From: CAYSLC01 sp964431545
GTDB lineage: Bacteria > Desulfobacterota > Desulfobacteria > Desulfobacterales > JAABSP01
DNA length: 43,532 nt
Direction of reading: 5' to 3'
Assembly: GCA_964431545.1 (NCBI GenBank)
Contig: CAYSLC010000017.1
Location: 1 to 43,532 of the forward strand
The notes beneath the pieces were generated by a model. That model worked only from the letters and a program-made list of their open reading frames with translations. It had not been told where the DNA came from and ran no database searches. Positions 8,933 through 17,740 of this stretch are shown here, one piece after another; position 1 is the first letter of the stretch, and every line of letters begins with the position of its first letter. The translations under genes were made by a program, and so were the position numbers.

Positions 8933-9074
8933 CGGTCGCCGCGATCACCCCGGTTCGGGCCGGCGTCGGAGGCCCGCCGGAGGCGGAAGGCCGTCGGCGG
9001 ACCCGACCGGGGCAAACGCTGGTTTGGGTTCTTTCGGTAAAAACTATGGGAACCGCTTTCCGGGCGGTTCTATC

Positions 9075-9890
9075 CTAGTACAGCGGCACGTATCCGGACT
9101 CCTCCACGAACTTCTGTCCCTTGTCCGGGTGGAGCATGTAGTTGATGAAGTCGACGATCTCCCCCTCGGGCCAGCCCTGGGTGAACATGAACAGGGGCCG
9201 GCTGATGGGGAACGTTCCGTTGAGGGTGGTCTCCTTGGATCCCACGATGCCGTTGACGGAAAGCGCCTTGACCTCATCGTTGAGGTAGCCGAGGCCGATG
9301 TAGCCGATGGCGTTCTCGTTCTTGCTCACCGCCTGGGCCACGGCGCCGTTGGAGGCCTGGAGCAGGGCGCCGGGATAGACGCGGTCCTTGCCCATGACCT
9401 TCTTTTCCCAGACCTCGTAGGTGCCCGACGAGGTGTCCCTGGAGACCACCACCACCTTCTTGTCCGGTCCGCCGATCTCCTTCCAGTTGTTCACCTGTCC
9501 CATGTAGACCGCCTTGAGCTGGTCGAGGGTGATGTCCGTAAGGTTGTTGGAGGGATGGACCACGGGGATGATGCAGTCGTAGGCGATCCGGAAGGGGACC
9601 GGGTAGGTGCCCTTTTCCATGGCCAGCTTGACCTCCTTGCCCTTGATGAACCGGGAGGCGTTGGCGATGTCGGTGGTGCCGTCGATGATCGCCTTGATAC
9701 CGTTTCCGGAGCCGCCGCCGGACAGGGAGATCTTCACCTCCGGGTTCTGGGCCATGTAGGCCTCCGTGACCTTCTGGGCGATGGGCAGCACCGTGGTGGA
9801 GCCCTTGATCACCAGGTTTCCGGCGAGCGCCGGACCGGCGGCGAAGATGAGCGCCAGTGTAACGACCATTGCCATGCGGACTTTTTTCAT
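9075..9890 (-). CDS. pstS: Phosphate-binding periplasmic protein PstS
   Basis: 271 residues. Signal peptide of about 23 residues ending ALA-G. The mature protein opens with NLVIKGSTTVLPIA and contains SLSGGGSGNGIKA and SRDTSSGTYEVW, the loops that hydrogen-bond phosphate in the PstS family. It captures phosphate in the periplasm and hands it to PstCA. AGGAGG lies 9 bases before the ATG. Two tandem Pho-box promoters are found in the 305 bp between it and phoR. This is the classical PstS; a diverged PstS-like domain fused to OmpA is at 23968-25440. Confidence 0.97.
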   Translation of the reverse strand: MKKVRMAMVVTLALIFAAGPALAGNLVIKGSTTVLPIAQKVTEAYMAQNPEVKISLSGGGSGNGIKAIIDGTTDIANASRFIKGKEVKLAMEKGTYPVPFRIAYDCIIPVVHPSNNLTDITLDQLKAVYMGQVNNWKEIGGPDKKVVVVSRDTSSGTYEVWEKKVMGKDRVYPGALLQASNGAVAQAVSKNENAIGYIGLGYLNDEVKALSVNGIVGSKETTLNGTFPISRPLFMFTQGWPEGEIVDFINYMLHPDKGQKFVEESGYVPLY

Positions 9891-9952
9891 TCTTTCTTCC
9901 TCCTTTGTTGAACGTTTAGATGTTGTTGAACCGTTGTCACCATCGGGCGGAA

Positions 9953-9983
9953 AGATAATCGTTCAATGTTAGGGAACGATTAA
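9953..9983 (-). promoter_or_regulatory. Proximal Pho box and -10 of pstS
   Basis: Read on the minus strand, TTAATCG (9983-9977), TTCC, CTAACAT (9972-9966) form a 7-4-7 direct repeat with an 11-bp period, the geometry of a PhoB box. TTATCT (9958-9953) follows 7 bp later as a -10, giving a leader of roughly 55 nt to pstS. The same pattern recurs at 10125-10153, 25572-25600, 34487-34504 and 43402-43419. PhoB binding is inferred from position and geometry. Confidence 0.65.
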
Positions 9984-10110
9984 ACCGGGGTTTTTTTTTG
10001 GTTAGCTCCGCGTTCCTTCCTTCTTGCGCCCTTCCCACGGGGTCCCGCGGGTCCGTTCCCCTCGCCGTCGACGGGGAAGCTCCACGCCCCCGGCGAATCC
10101 TGAACGAGGA

Positions 10111-10153
10111 CTTGTACCGCCGGTTTGTTAGGGTTTTGTTAGGGGATGATTAG
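10111..10153 (-). promoter_or_regulatory. Distal triple Pho box upstream of pstS
   Basis: Three 7-bp units spaced by 4 bp on the minus strand: CTAATCA (10153-10147), CTAACAA (10142-10136) and CTAACAA (10131-10125). A candidate -10, TACAAG (10116-10111), lies 8 bp beyond the last unit. This is the strongest Pho-box array of the window. It sits between the phoR stop and pstS and points at pstS, 235 bp away. Confidence 0.75.
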
Positions 10154-10195
10154 TTTTTGATGAATCGGAACAGGCCGGCCGGTCGGCGGGGGGAT

Positions 10196-11971
10196 CTATC
10201 GGATCGGCAGGTGGATGGTGAAGGTGCTCCCCTGGCCCGGCCGGCTCTCCACGGTCACCCGGCCGCCGTGGGAGACGACGATATGCTTGACGATGGCCAG
10301 TCCCAGCCCGGTTCCCCCCTGCTTGCGGCTCCGGGCCTTGTCCACCCGGTAGAACCGCTCGAAGAGCCGGGGGATATGGATGGCGGGGATTCCGATCCCC
10401 TGATCCTCGAAGGCGATGGAAATCCCGTCGTCGTTTCCACGGGCGGTGACGCGGACGGCGCGGCCCCGGCCGCCGTACTTGATGGCGTTGTTCAAGAGGT
10501 TGACCGCGGCCTGCTCCAGGAGCCGCCGGTTGATCCGCGCCGAGAGGTCCGGTTCGCAGGTCACCGAGACGGTGATCTCCTTCTCCCCGGCCACGGGCCG
10601 GCAGACCTGCACGGCGATCTCCAGGACGTCCCGGATCCGCCCCTGTTCGAAGTGGATCTCCTCGGTCTGCCGCTGCTCGATCCTCGACAGGTCCATGAGA
10701 TCGTCGATCATGGCCGATAGGCGGTCCACGTGATTTTCGATGATCCTCAAGAATCGGCGGGCCGCCTCGGGCCGTTCCAGGGCGCCGGCGGTCAGGGTCT
10801 CCACGAACCCCTTGATGGCGGTGAGAGGGGTCTTGATCTCGTGGGAGACGTTGGCGGCGAAGTCCCGCCGGAGGTTCTCCAGCTCCCGGAGCCGGGTCAC
10901 ATCCTCCAGCACCATGAGGACGCCCATCTCCTCCCCATGGGCATCCCGGAGGGGGTAGTCCCGGATGTTGAGGGTCCGCTCCCCGTTGTCGGCGCCGTAA
11001 AGGACGATGTCCTCGGCCCGGGTCTCCCCGCCCAAGAGGGCTTTTTTCAAAAACCGGTGGAGGGGGGGGTTCCGGACGATCTCCTGGACACTGCGGCCCA
11101 CCAGCCCCTCCGGCGGCCGCCGGAACATCCGGGCCGCCGCCGGATTGATGTTGATCACCCGTTCGTCCAGGTCGACCGCCACAATCCCCTCCTGCATGCT
11201 GGACAGCACGGCGTCCAGCTCGTTCCGCTGCCGGATCACCGTCCGGATCCGGTCCCCCAACTGGGCGGCCATGGCGTTCATGGCCGTGGCCAGGCCGGCC
11301 ATCTCCTCGTTTCTGGGGACCACCAGGCGGTGGGCCAGGTTGCCGGAGGCGAAATGGGTGGTCCCCCGCTTCATCTCCACCAGGGGACGGGCGATCCTTC
11401 GGGAGACCCAGAAGCTGATGAAGGCGGTCAAAACCGCCACCACGCCGCACCAGAGGACGAACCGGCTCCAGAGGGTGTCGAGCCGCTCTTCGATGGACCG
11501 GATATTGACCGCGGTCCGGAGGATGCCCTGGAAATCGTCGCCCCTCGTCAGGGGGACGGCCACGTACATCATGTCCCGCTCCAGGGTGCGGCTGTACCGA
11601 ATGGCGGTGCCGGGAATCTCTTCCACCGCGGCGGCCACCTCGGGGCGTTTGATATGGTTGTCCATCTCGGCCGGGTCCTCCCGGGAGTCACCGACCACCC
11701 GGCCCGAGGGGAGGATGACCGTCACCCGGGTCTCGGCGAACCGGGCGACCTCCTTGCAGAGGCCGTCCAAAGCGGCGGCGTCGAGGGGATCGAGATGCTC
11801 CCGGATGTGGGGGATGAGAAGCCTGGCCCGCTCCTCGAGATCGGCCGCGCTCTGCTCCAGAAAGAAGCCGCGCATGGCGTTGGTGGCGTACCAGGTGACC
11901 GAGACCAGCACGAAGAAGGCGATCAGCAGGTAGGTGGGGTAGAGCTGCCAGATCAGTTTTTTCGTCTTCAC
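10196..11971 (-). CDS. phoR: Phosphate regulon sensor kinase PhoR
   Basis: 591 residues: membrane helix 1 at about 9-30, an extracytoplasmic domain (about 31-170), helix 2 at about 171-190, HAMP, a PAS domain (about 255-360), HisKA with His377 in VSHEIKTP, and an HATPase domain with NNAIKYG, DQGIGIP and GTGLGLAI. It would autophosphorylate and control PhoB, repressed by Pst-PhoU when phosphate is high. The large sensor domain is longer than in E. coli PhoR but common in PhoR of other groups. The start is GTG without a clear ribosome site, 12 bp after phoB, which suggests translational coupling. Confidence 0.94.
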   Translation of the reverse strand: MKTKKLIWQLYPTYLLIAFFVLVSVTWYATNAMRGFFLEQSAADLEERARLLIPHIREHLDPLDAAALDGLCKEVARFAETRVTVILPSGRVVGDSREDPAEMDNHIKRPEVAAAVEEIPGTAIRYSRTLERDMMYVAVPLTRGDDFQGILRTAVNIRSIEERLDTLWSRFVLWCGVVAVLTAFISFWVSRRIARPLVEMKRGTTHFASGNLAHRLVVPRNEEMAGLATAMNAMAAQLGDRIRTVIRQRNELDAVLSSMQEGIVAVDLDERVININPAAARMFRRPPEGLVGRSVQEIVRNPPLHRFLKKALLGGETRAEDIVLYGADNGERTLNIRDYPLRDAHGEEMGVLMVLEDVTRLRELENLRRDFAANVSHEIKTPLTAIKGFVETLTAGALERPEAARRFLRIIENHVDRLSAMIDDLMDLSRIEQRQTEEIHFEQGRIRDVLEIAVQVCRPVAGEKEITVSVTCEPDLSARINRRLLEQAAVNLLNNAIKYGGRGRAVRVTARGNDDGISIAFEDQGIGIPAIHIPRLFERFYRVDKARSRKQGGTGLGLAIVKHIVVSHGGRVTVESRPGQGSTFTIHLPIR

Positions 11972-11983
11972 GGCAAAAGACCG

Positions 11984-12682
11984 TTACGGGCTCTCCTTGA
12001 ACCGGTAGCCGACCCCGCGGACCGTTTCGATGGCCTGCCCGTGGTGACCGAGCTTCTTTCTCAGCCCCACGATCTGGACATCCACGCTGCGGTCGGTCAC
12101 CGGATAGTTTTCCCCGTGGACCGCGTCGACGATCTGGGACCGGGTGAAGACCCATCCGGGGCGCCGGGCCAGAAAGTTGAGCACCTGGAACTCGGTGTAG
12201 GTGAGGTCCACCGGGACCCCGCCCACGGTCACCTGGCGCCGGCCCGGGTCGATGAGCAGATCCCCCAGCGCCACCGGGCGATCCTCGTCCCCGTCGGCCT
12301 TGCCCTGCTCCTCGCGCCGGATCACGGCCCGGATCCGGGCCAGGAGGATCCGGGGGCTGAAGGGCTTGGTGATGTAGTCGTCGGCCCCCATCTCCAGGCC
12401 GGTGACCACGTCCGCCTCCTCCCCCTTGGCCGTCAGCATGATGATGGGGACGGCCCGGGTCTTCCGGTCCTCCTTGAGGGCCTTGGCCACCCGCAGCCCG
12501 TCGATGCCCGGGAGCATGAGGTCGAGGATCACCAGGTCCGGGGGGCGGTCCCGGACCGCCTTCAGGGCCTCCTCTCCCGTGGCCGCGCAGGTGACCTTGT
12601 ACCCGTCCGCGGCCAGATTGTACCGGATCAGCTCGAGGATGTCCTCCTCGTCGTCCACCACCAGGATCCTCGCCTTTTCCAT
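11984..12682 (-). CDS. phoB: Phosphate regulon response regulator PhoB
   Basis: 232 residues. Receiver domain with acidic pocket DDEED, phosphoacceptor Asp54 (LDLMLPG), conserved Thr in MLTAKG and Lys in TKPFSP. The C-terminal winged helix of the OmpR/PhoB type includes TYTEFQVL, RSQIVDAV and the GVGYRF hairpin. Phosphorylated PhoB binds Pho boxes as tandem dimers. GGAGG lies 7 bases upstream of the ATG. Pairing with phoR and the pst genes makes the PhoB assignment firm. Confidence 0.96.
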   Translation of the reverse strand: MEKARILVVDDEEDILELIRYNLAADGYKVTCAATGEEALKAVRDRPPDLVILDLMLPGIDGLRVAKALKEDRKTRAVPIIMLTAKGEEADVVTGLEMGADDYITKPFSPRILLARIRAVIRREEQGKADGDEDRPVALGDLLIDPGRRQVTVGGVPVDLTYTEFQVLNFLARRPGWVFTRSQIVDAVHGENYPVTDRSVDVQIVGLRKKLGHHGQAIETVRGVGYRFKESP

Positions 12683-12700
12683 TTTCGTCCTCCCTCGGGT

Positions 12701-13372
12701 CTACCGGGCGAGCATCGCCCGCATCATGTCGCCGGCGTTTTCGGCATGGTCGGCCACGGCGCCGATGAACTCGGCCAGACGGACCACGTGGTACACGGTG
12801 ACCGGATCGGCATCGGGGATGTTGAACATCTTTCGCTTCAGCGCATCCTCGGCGGCGTCCGCCTCGTGCTCCCGATCCCGGAGGTTCCGGATGATCGTCT
12901 TGACCTCCGTCCGCTGTTTGTCGGAGAAGGATTTGAAGTATTTCCGGGCCTCGGCCACCATCGAGACCAGCTCCTCGATGGGGGTGACCACCGCATCGAC
13001 CAGGAGGCGGTATTCCATCTCCAGGTCGACGGGAATGCCCGGCTCCGGCCGGTGGGAGATCCAGTCGAGGGTGTCCTCCACGCTGTCGAGGACGCTGTCC
13101 TGCTCCCTCAGGTACCGGAAGAGCTGGAACTTATCCACCGGCAGCATGGCGTTTTTCGGGGTGTGGCCCCGGATCCGACGCTTGACGGCGTCCGCCTCCC
13201 GCTCCAGTCGGATGATCTCCTCCCGGAGTTCGTTGAACCGGTGGCACCGGTGGGAGATATGGCACTCCATGGCCTCCTGGAAGCCCCACGCGCACTCCTT
13301 GACCTTCTCCGCATGCTCCTGGAGCCCGGCAAAGGGCGATGTCATGAACATCGATAGAAAAGGCAACCGCAT
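12701..13372 (-). CDS. DUF47/TIGR00153 PhoU-like phosphate transport accessory protein
   Basis: 223 residues, all helical, of the DUF47 family (PhoU relatives encoded next to Pit transporters). Typical blocks are LEREADAVKRRI, REQDSVLDSVEDTLDW and LRDREHEADAAEDALKRK, with E/D pairs that bind metal in PhoU. These proteins are thought to regulate the adjacent Pit carrier and prevent excess phosphate uptake. It follows pit by 71 bp and precedes phoB by 18 bp, so pit-DUF47-phoB-phoR is probably one transcript. GGAGA is 6 bases before the ATG. Confidence 0.92.
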   Translation of the reverse strand: MRLPFLSMFMTSPFAGLQEHAEKVKECAWGFQEAMECHISHRCHRFNELREEIIRLEREADAVKRRIRGHTPKNAMLPVDKFQLFRYLREQDSVLDSVEDTLDWISHRPEPGIPVDLEMEYRLLVDAVVTPIEELVSMVAEARKYFKSFSDKQRTEVKTIIRNLRDREHEADAAEDALKRKMFNIPDADPVTVYHVVRLAEFIGAVADHAENAGDMMRAMLAR

Positions 13373-13443
13373 ATGTTCTCCTTACTTTTCCGCCTCCGGA
13401 AAAAGGCTCTCGAAGCCGATCGCCCGGCGGGTTTCGAACGCCG

Positions 13444-14670
13444 TCACAGGAAGACTTGCAACACCGTGAACACCACCATGCTGGTCAGCGCGGCGGCGGG
13501 GACCGTGAGCACCCAGTATAACATGATCTTGAAGATGATGGAAAAGTCGACCGCCTCCAGTCCCCGGGCGAGTCCCACCCCCATGACCCCGCCCACGGCG
13601 GCGTGGGTGGTGGAGACCGGCAGACCGATCTTGGAGGCCGCCAGCACGGTGGTGGCCGCCGCGAAATCGACGGAAAAGCCGCGGGTGTTGCTCAGGGTGG
13701 TGATCCGGGTTCCCAGGGTATCCATGACCCGGTACCCGGCCATGGCGATGCCGGCGGCGATCCCCACGCCCCCGAACAGGAGCAGGAAGATGGGAACGGG
13801 CACCGTGGCGCCCACCGTGCCGGTGGTCACCAGAAAATGGATGACGGCCAGCGGTCCGATGGCGTTGGCCACGTCATTGGCCCCCTGGGCCAGGGCCACA
13901 TAACAGGAGGTCCCGATCTGGATCCGCCGGAAGATCTCCTCGGCGCCGTTGCCGTTCCTGTCGGGGACGTACCGCCGGATCAGGGCCATGCCCGCGTATC
14001 CCCCCAGGGCCGCCAGGGCCAGGGCGACCAGGAGGGAGACGGGCGCCGGCAGGGAGAGCCGGCTCCCCAGGGGCGTCTTGAACAGAAAAGACAGGACCAC
14101 CACCGTGCAGGCGAGCCCGATGAAGAACGGGGAGAGGCGCAGGGCCCGCATGAAGGCGTCGCGCCTGGACAGGATCAGCCGCACGATCCCCTTGAACATC
14201 ACAAAGGCGATCACCATGCTGAAGACCGGGGAGATGACCCAGCTCGCCACCACCGCCATCAGCTTGGGCCAGTTGATGACCGAAAAGCCCCCCGCCATGA
14301 TCCCGAAGCCGATCATGGCCCCGACGATGGAGTGGGTGGTGGAGACCGGGAGGGATTTCCAGGTGGCGAAGGAGACCCACAGGGCCGCGGCGAGCAGGGC
14401 CGAAAAAGCCCCCAGAAGGGCCAGATTGGGATCCGACAACACCTGCGTGGAGACGATCCCCTTCCGGATGGTATTGGTGACGTGGGACCCGATGAAGGTG
14501 GCGCCGACGATGTTGAGGATCCCGGCGATGAAGACGGCCTGACGGATGGTGATGGCCTTGGCCCCCACCGCCGAGGCCATGGAGTTGGCCACATCGTTGG
14601 CCCCGATGTTCCAGGACATGTAGAAGCCGCAGACGTACCCGACGATCAGTATGGAGTAGTTGATGGTCAT
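13444..14670 (-). CDS. pit: Inorganic phosphate transporter, PiT family
   Basis: 408 residues with about ten membrane helices in two inverted halves. Each half carries the PiT signature GANDVAN (residues ~24-30 and again near the middle) and a PVSTTH motif (KSLPVSTTHS and IGLPVSTTHA). PiT proteins are low-affinity, ion-coupled symporters of phosphate or metal-phosphate in the inner membrane. It is the first gene of the minus-strand run and is next to its DUF47 partner. No Pho box is visible upstream, consistent with constitutive low-affinity uptake. The ribosome site is only moderate (GGAATAGG). Confidence 0.95.
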   Translation of the reverse strand: MTINYSILIVGYVCGFYMSWNIGANDVANSMASAVGAKAITIRQAVFIAGILNIVGATFIGSHVTNTIRKGIVSTQVLSDPNLALLGAFSALLAAALWVSFATWKSLPVSTTHSIVGAMIGFGIMAGGFSVINWPKLMAVVASWVISPVFSMVIAFVMFKGIVRLILSRRDAFMRALRLSPFFIGLACTVVVLSFLFKTPLGSRLSLPAPVSLLVALALAALGGYAGMALIRRYVPDRNGNGAEEIFRRIQIGTSCYVALAQGANDVANAIGPLAVIHFLVTTGTVGATVPVPIFLLLFGGVGIAAGIAMAGYRVMDTLGTRITTLSNTRGFSVDFAAATTVLAASKIGLPVSTTHAAVGGVMGVGLARGLEAVDFSIIFKIMLYWVLTVPAAALTSMVVFTVLQVFL

Positions 14671-14785
14671 ATGCCTATTCCGAAGAACCGTCCCGGGACG
14701 CTTCTATAAGGGTGGACCCGATAACAGACCCGGGGGCCCGGGGCGGCTGTCGGCGTCGAAGTCCGCTCGAAGCCCGCCGGGCGCC

Positions 14786-14810
14786 CCGCACCGACCTCTG
14801 TTCGGTGCGG
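14786..14810. other. Hairpin in the pit/mltC divergent intergenic region
   Basis: CCGCACCGA (14786-14794) pairs with TCGGTGCGG (14802-14810) around a 7-base loop. No T run follows on either strand, so it is not a clear terminator. It lies in the ~340 bp between two divergent genes and might be a protein-binding palindrome or a leader structure. The rest of the intergenic region shows only the promoter at 14904. Confidence 0.4.
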
Positions 14811-14903
14811 CTTGGGGATACCACGCCGGCGGGTGTTGATCAACGATTAATTCCCCTCCCCTCCGACGGCCCGGCACGATTCCCCCCGGGAGACTTCTTT
14901 TTG

Positions 14904-14935
14904 TTGACATTCGGAATCAACCCCGACCATACCCT
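14904..14935 (+). promoter_or_regulatory. Possible promoter of the lytic transglycosylase gene
   Basis: A perfect -35 TTGACA (14904-14909) is followed 18 bp later by CATACC (14928-14933), or 20 bp later by TACCCT (14930-14935), a weak -10. The coding start is at 15011. The -35 is strong but the -10 is poor, so this is a moderate call. Confidence 0.4.
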
Positions 14936-15010
14936 AATGGAAGCGTCGTCCAGGCCCCGGAGATGGACCGGCGGCGGGGCGGATCGACTTTCGACGGCCA
15001 AGGAGGTGGC

Positions 15011-16057
15011 ATGGTGATTGGCAAGGGATGGGTATTCTTACTGATCTGTCTGGCGGCCGGAGCGCTGACGGGCACCGGATGCGCCACCGGTCGACCGGTG
15101 GCCCGCCCGATCCCCCCGGAGGGGAAACTGGAGGAGGAGGTCAAGAAGAAATGGGACGCGCCCGAGTTCTCCACCTCCCTCACCTGGGTCGAGTACGCCG
15201 AGGACCTGGAGAGCCGCAGCGTGGTCGATTTCCGGAAGGGGACCATCGTCTTCGAGGCGATCGTGGCCCTCCAGGCGGCCCAGAGCGCCGCACCGGCGGA
15301 GGAGAAGATCGCCGATCAGGTGAAACGGACCCTGTCGGCCCGGGCCCCGGGCGGAGAGGCGATCCTGGAATCCCAGGTGGAGACCGAGGGGGGCGGGGCG
15401 GTCACACCGGAGACGGTGGAGCCTTACATCGACAAGGTGGTCCTGCCGACCCTCCGCGTGCGGAGCCGGGGGTACACCGCAAAAGACGGGGTCCGGCGGG
15501 TCCGGGTGACCTCCAACGTGAAGCTGGTGCCCGACCATCTCAAGATTCGGGCACGGCGGTACGCCAAACTGATCAGGGAGTATTCCCGGCGGTTCGGTCT
15601 CGACCCGGAGCTGATCCTCTCCATCATCCACACCGAGTCGTACTTCAACCCCATGGCCCGGTCCCCGGACGGGGCCCTGGGCCTCATGCAGCTGATCCCC
15701 CGGTTCGGCGGAAAGGAGGCCTACGACTTCCTGTTCAAGGGCGAAAAGACCCCCACCGACACCTTCATCTACGACCCCAAGAACAACGTGGCCCTGGGCA
15801 CCGCCTACTACCACCTCCTGGAGAAACGGTACTTCGCCGAGGTGGAGGACGACGTCAAACGGCGGTACCTGGCCATCTGCGCCTACAACCTGGGCCCCAC
15901 CCGGATCAAGCGGTGGATCACCGACCGGTACGACGTGGCGGCCATGGAGGCGGCCGAACTCTTCCGTCTCCTCAAGCGCAAGACCCCTCCGGAGACCCAG
16001 GAGTACCTCTCCGACGTGGTGAACCGGATCGACCTCTACAAGGGGTTTTTTCTCTAA
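15011..16057 (+). CDS. MltC-like membrane-bound lytic murein transglycosylase
   Basis: 348 residues. Hydrophobic leader with Cys near residue 24 (LTGTGC), a weak lipobox suggesting an outer-membrane lipoprotein. An N-terminal domain with VDFRKGTIVFEA resembles that of MltC. The C-terminal SLT lysozyme-like domain has the catalytic Glu in SIIHTESYFNP, then ALGLMQLIP and CAYNLGPTRIKRW. It would cleave the MurNAc-GlcNAc bond of peptidoglycan non-hydrolytically. The ATG at 15011 has AGGAGG directly upstream (spacing 4); the next codon, GTG at 15014, is an alternative with better spacing. An upstream ATG at 14963 lacks a ribosome site. Confidence 0.88.
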   Translation: MVIGKGWVFLLICLAAGALTGTGCATGRPVARPIPPEGKLEEEVKKKWDAPEFSTSLTWVEYAEDLESRSVVDFRKGTIVFEAIVALQAAQSAAPAEEKIADQVKRTLSARAPGGEAILESQVETEGGGAVTPETVEPYIDKVVLPTLRVRSRGYTAKDGVRRVRVTSNVKLVPDHLKIRARRYAKLIREYSRRFGLDPELILSIIHTESYFNPMARSPDGALGLMQLIPRFGGKEAYDFLFKGEKTPTDTFIYDPKNNVALGTAYYHLLEKRYFAEVEDDVKRRYLAICAYNLGPTRIKRWITDRYDVAAMEAAELFRLLKRKTPPETQEYLSDVVNRIDLYKGFFL

Positions 16058-16339
16058 AGGTCCTTTCCCCGATCGGGGCCGGCGGCGGGTCGGCGGACCG
16101 TGGTCGATCAACGAGTAAAGGAACGCTTGAAATATAGGGCAAAATGGCGTATTCATCGCCGATGGTTACGCCCGTGGGGGAATGCAACAGGCGGATCCAC
16201 GGTTGATATTTGAACATGATGGGAAAAAAAGAAGGGTGGAGAGCCAATCCGGTTTCCCCCTCATGCCTTTATGAACCAGCGCCCACAACGCATGATCTTC
16301 GGAAGTCGGACGGAATGGGCGGAATAGAGAAGCCGCCGG
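16058..16339. other. Intergenic region before hen1
   Basis: About 280 bp without a gene. A 12-bp perfect palindrome CCCCGATCGGGG (16067-16078) lies just after the mltC stop but lacks a T run. No promoter or ribosome site stands out before hen1. Base composition drops in GC relative to the flanking genes. Confidence 0.4.
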
Positions 16340-17740
16340 ATGCTGCTAACGATCTCGACCACATATCGCCCGGCAACGGAGCTGGGGTACCTTCTGGCAA
16401 AGCATCCCGATCGGTGCCAGACGTTTTCGCTCGCCTACGGCAAGGCGCACGTCTTCTATCCGGAGGCGACCGAGGAACGGTGCACGGCCGCCCTGCTGCT
16501 GGACTTCGATCCGGTGGGCCTGGTTCGAGGCCGGCGCCGGGGACAAGACGCCGCTGGAACGCTCGCCCGGTACGTCAACGATCGGCCGTACGCCGCTTCG
16601 TCGTTTCTGAGCGTCGCCATCGCTCAGGTCTTCGGCTCCGCCATGCGGGGGGTCTCCAAGAGCCGTCAGGATCTGGCGGAGACGCCGTTGCCGTTCGATG
16701 TGCACCTTTCCGTCGTTATAAGCCGTGGCGGTGAACCCCTTCTCCGCGGCCTATTCGAGCCCCTCGGATACCGGGTGGATGCCCGGCGGATTCCCCTGGA
16801 CGAGGCCTTCCCCCAGTGGGGCGAGGGCGACTGCTTCGAGCTGAGACTCCGGGCCGACGTCCGTCTCGCCGATCTGCTCACCCATCTCTACGTGCTCATT
16901 CCGGTGCTCGACAACCGGAAGCACTATTGGGTGGGTGACGACGAGGTCGACAAGCTCCTCGAAAAAGGCGGCGACTGGCTGAGGGGTCATCCCATGCGCG
17001 AGCAGATCACGCACCGCTACCTGAAGCATCGGCGCAGTCTGTTTCGGGATGCGCTGGATCGCCTGATGGCGGGTGATGATCCGGACCCGGAGGCGCGCGA
17101 GGCCGAGAAGGAGCGGGAGGAGGAAGCCCTTGAACGGCCGATCAGCCTGAACGACCAACGACTTGGCGCGGTCCTTGCGGTGCTGAGAGACGCGGGAGCG
17201 AGCCGCATCCTCGATCTCGGCTGCGGCGAGGGAAGGCTGATCGGAGCCCTGCTCAAGGAGCCCTCTATCTCCGGTGTCGCGGGGGTCGACGTCTCCATGA
17301 GATCCCTGGAACGGGCCCGCGGCCGCCTGAAGCTCGATCGCATGCCGGAGATGCGGCGCAGGAAGGTGGAGCTGTTTCAGGGGTCGCTCACCTATCGGGA
17401 CAGCCGGTTCTCGGATTTTGACGCCGCCTGCGCCATCGAGGTCATCGAGCACATCGATCCATCCCGGCTCGGCGCCTTCGAGCGGGTCTTGTTCGAGTTT
17501 GCCGGGCCGCCCACCGTGGTGCTCACAACCCCAAACGTCGAATACAATGTTCGCTTCGCGTCTCTGCCGGCGGATCGGCTCCGGCACAGGGACCACCGGT
17601 TCGAGTGGACCCGGCGGGAGTTTCAATCCTGGTGCGCCGGGGTCGCCGGGCGTCACGGCTACGGCGCGCGGTTTCTGCGGATCGGCGTTGAAGATGCCGC
17701 GGTCGGCGCTCCGACACAGATGGCGGTGTTTCAGCGATGA
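16340..17740 (+). CDS. hen1: Bacterial Hen1 RNA 3'-terminal 2'-O-methyltransferase
   Basis: 466 residues, the usual full-length bacterial Hen1. The N-terminal half (from MLLTISTTYRPATELGYLL) is the domain that, in Clostridium thermocellum, activates the ligase function of Pnkp. The C-terminal half is a SAM methyltransferase with DLGCGEG (292-298). The Mn-binding set of the family is intact: Glu367, Glu370, His371 (EVIEH) and His419 (HRDHRF). It methylates the 2'-OH at the 3' end of a broken RNA before ligation, protecting the repaired site from being cut again. It overlaps pnkp by ATGA. The ribosome site is weak, but the N-terminus matches the family start. Confidence 0.95.
   Translation: MLLTISTTYRPATELGYLLAKHPDRCQTFSLAYGKAHVFYPEATEERCTAALLLDFDPVGLVRGRRRGQDAAGTLARYVNDRPYAASSFLSVAIAQVFGSAMRGVSKSRQDLAETPLPFDVHLSVVISRGGEPLLRGLFEPLGYRVDARRIPLDEAFPQWGEGDCFELRLRADVRLADLLTHLYVLIPVLDNRKHYWVGDDEVDKLLEKGGDWLRGHPMREQITHRYLKHRRSLFRDALDRLMAGDDPDPEAREAEKEREEEALERPISLNDQRLGAVLAVLRDAGASRILDLGCGEGRLIGALLKEPSISGVAGVDVSMRSLERARGRLKLDRMPEMRRRKVELFQGSLTYRDSRFSDFDAACAIEVIEHIDPSRLGAFERVLFEFAGPPTVVLTTPNVEYNVRFASLPADRLRHRDHRFEWTRREFQSWCAGVAGRHGYGARFLRIGVEDAAVGAPTQMAVFQR

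Noticed and set aside
10730..13357. An 875-codon plus-strand open frame
   Set aside because: Antisense shadow of phoR, phoB and the DUF47 gene, which have clear domains and ribosome sites.
16067..16078. Palindrome CCCCGATCGGGG after the lytic transglycosylase as a terminator
   Set aside because: The stem leaves no loop and no T run follows on either strand.
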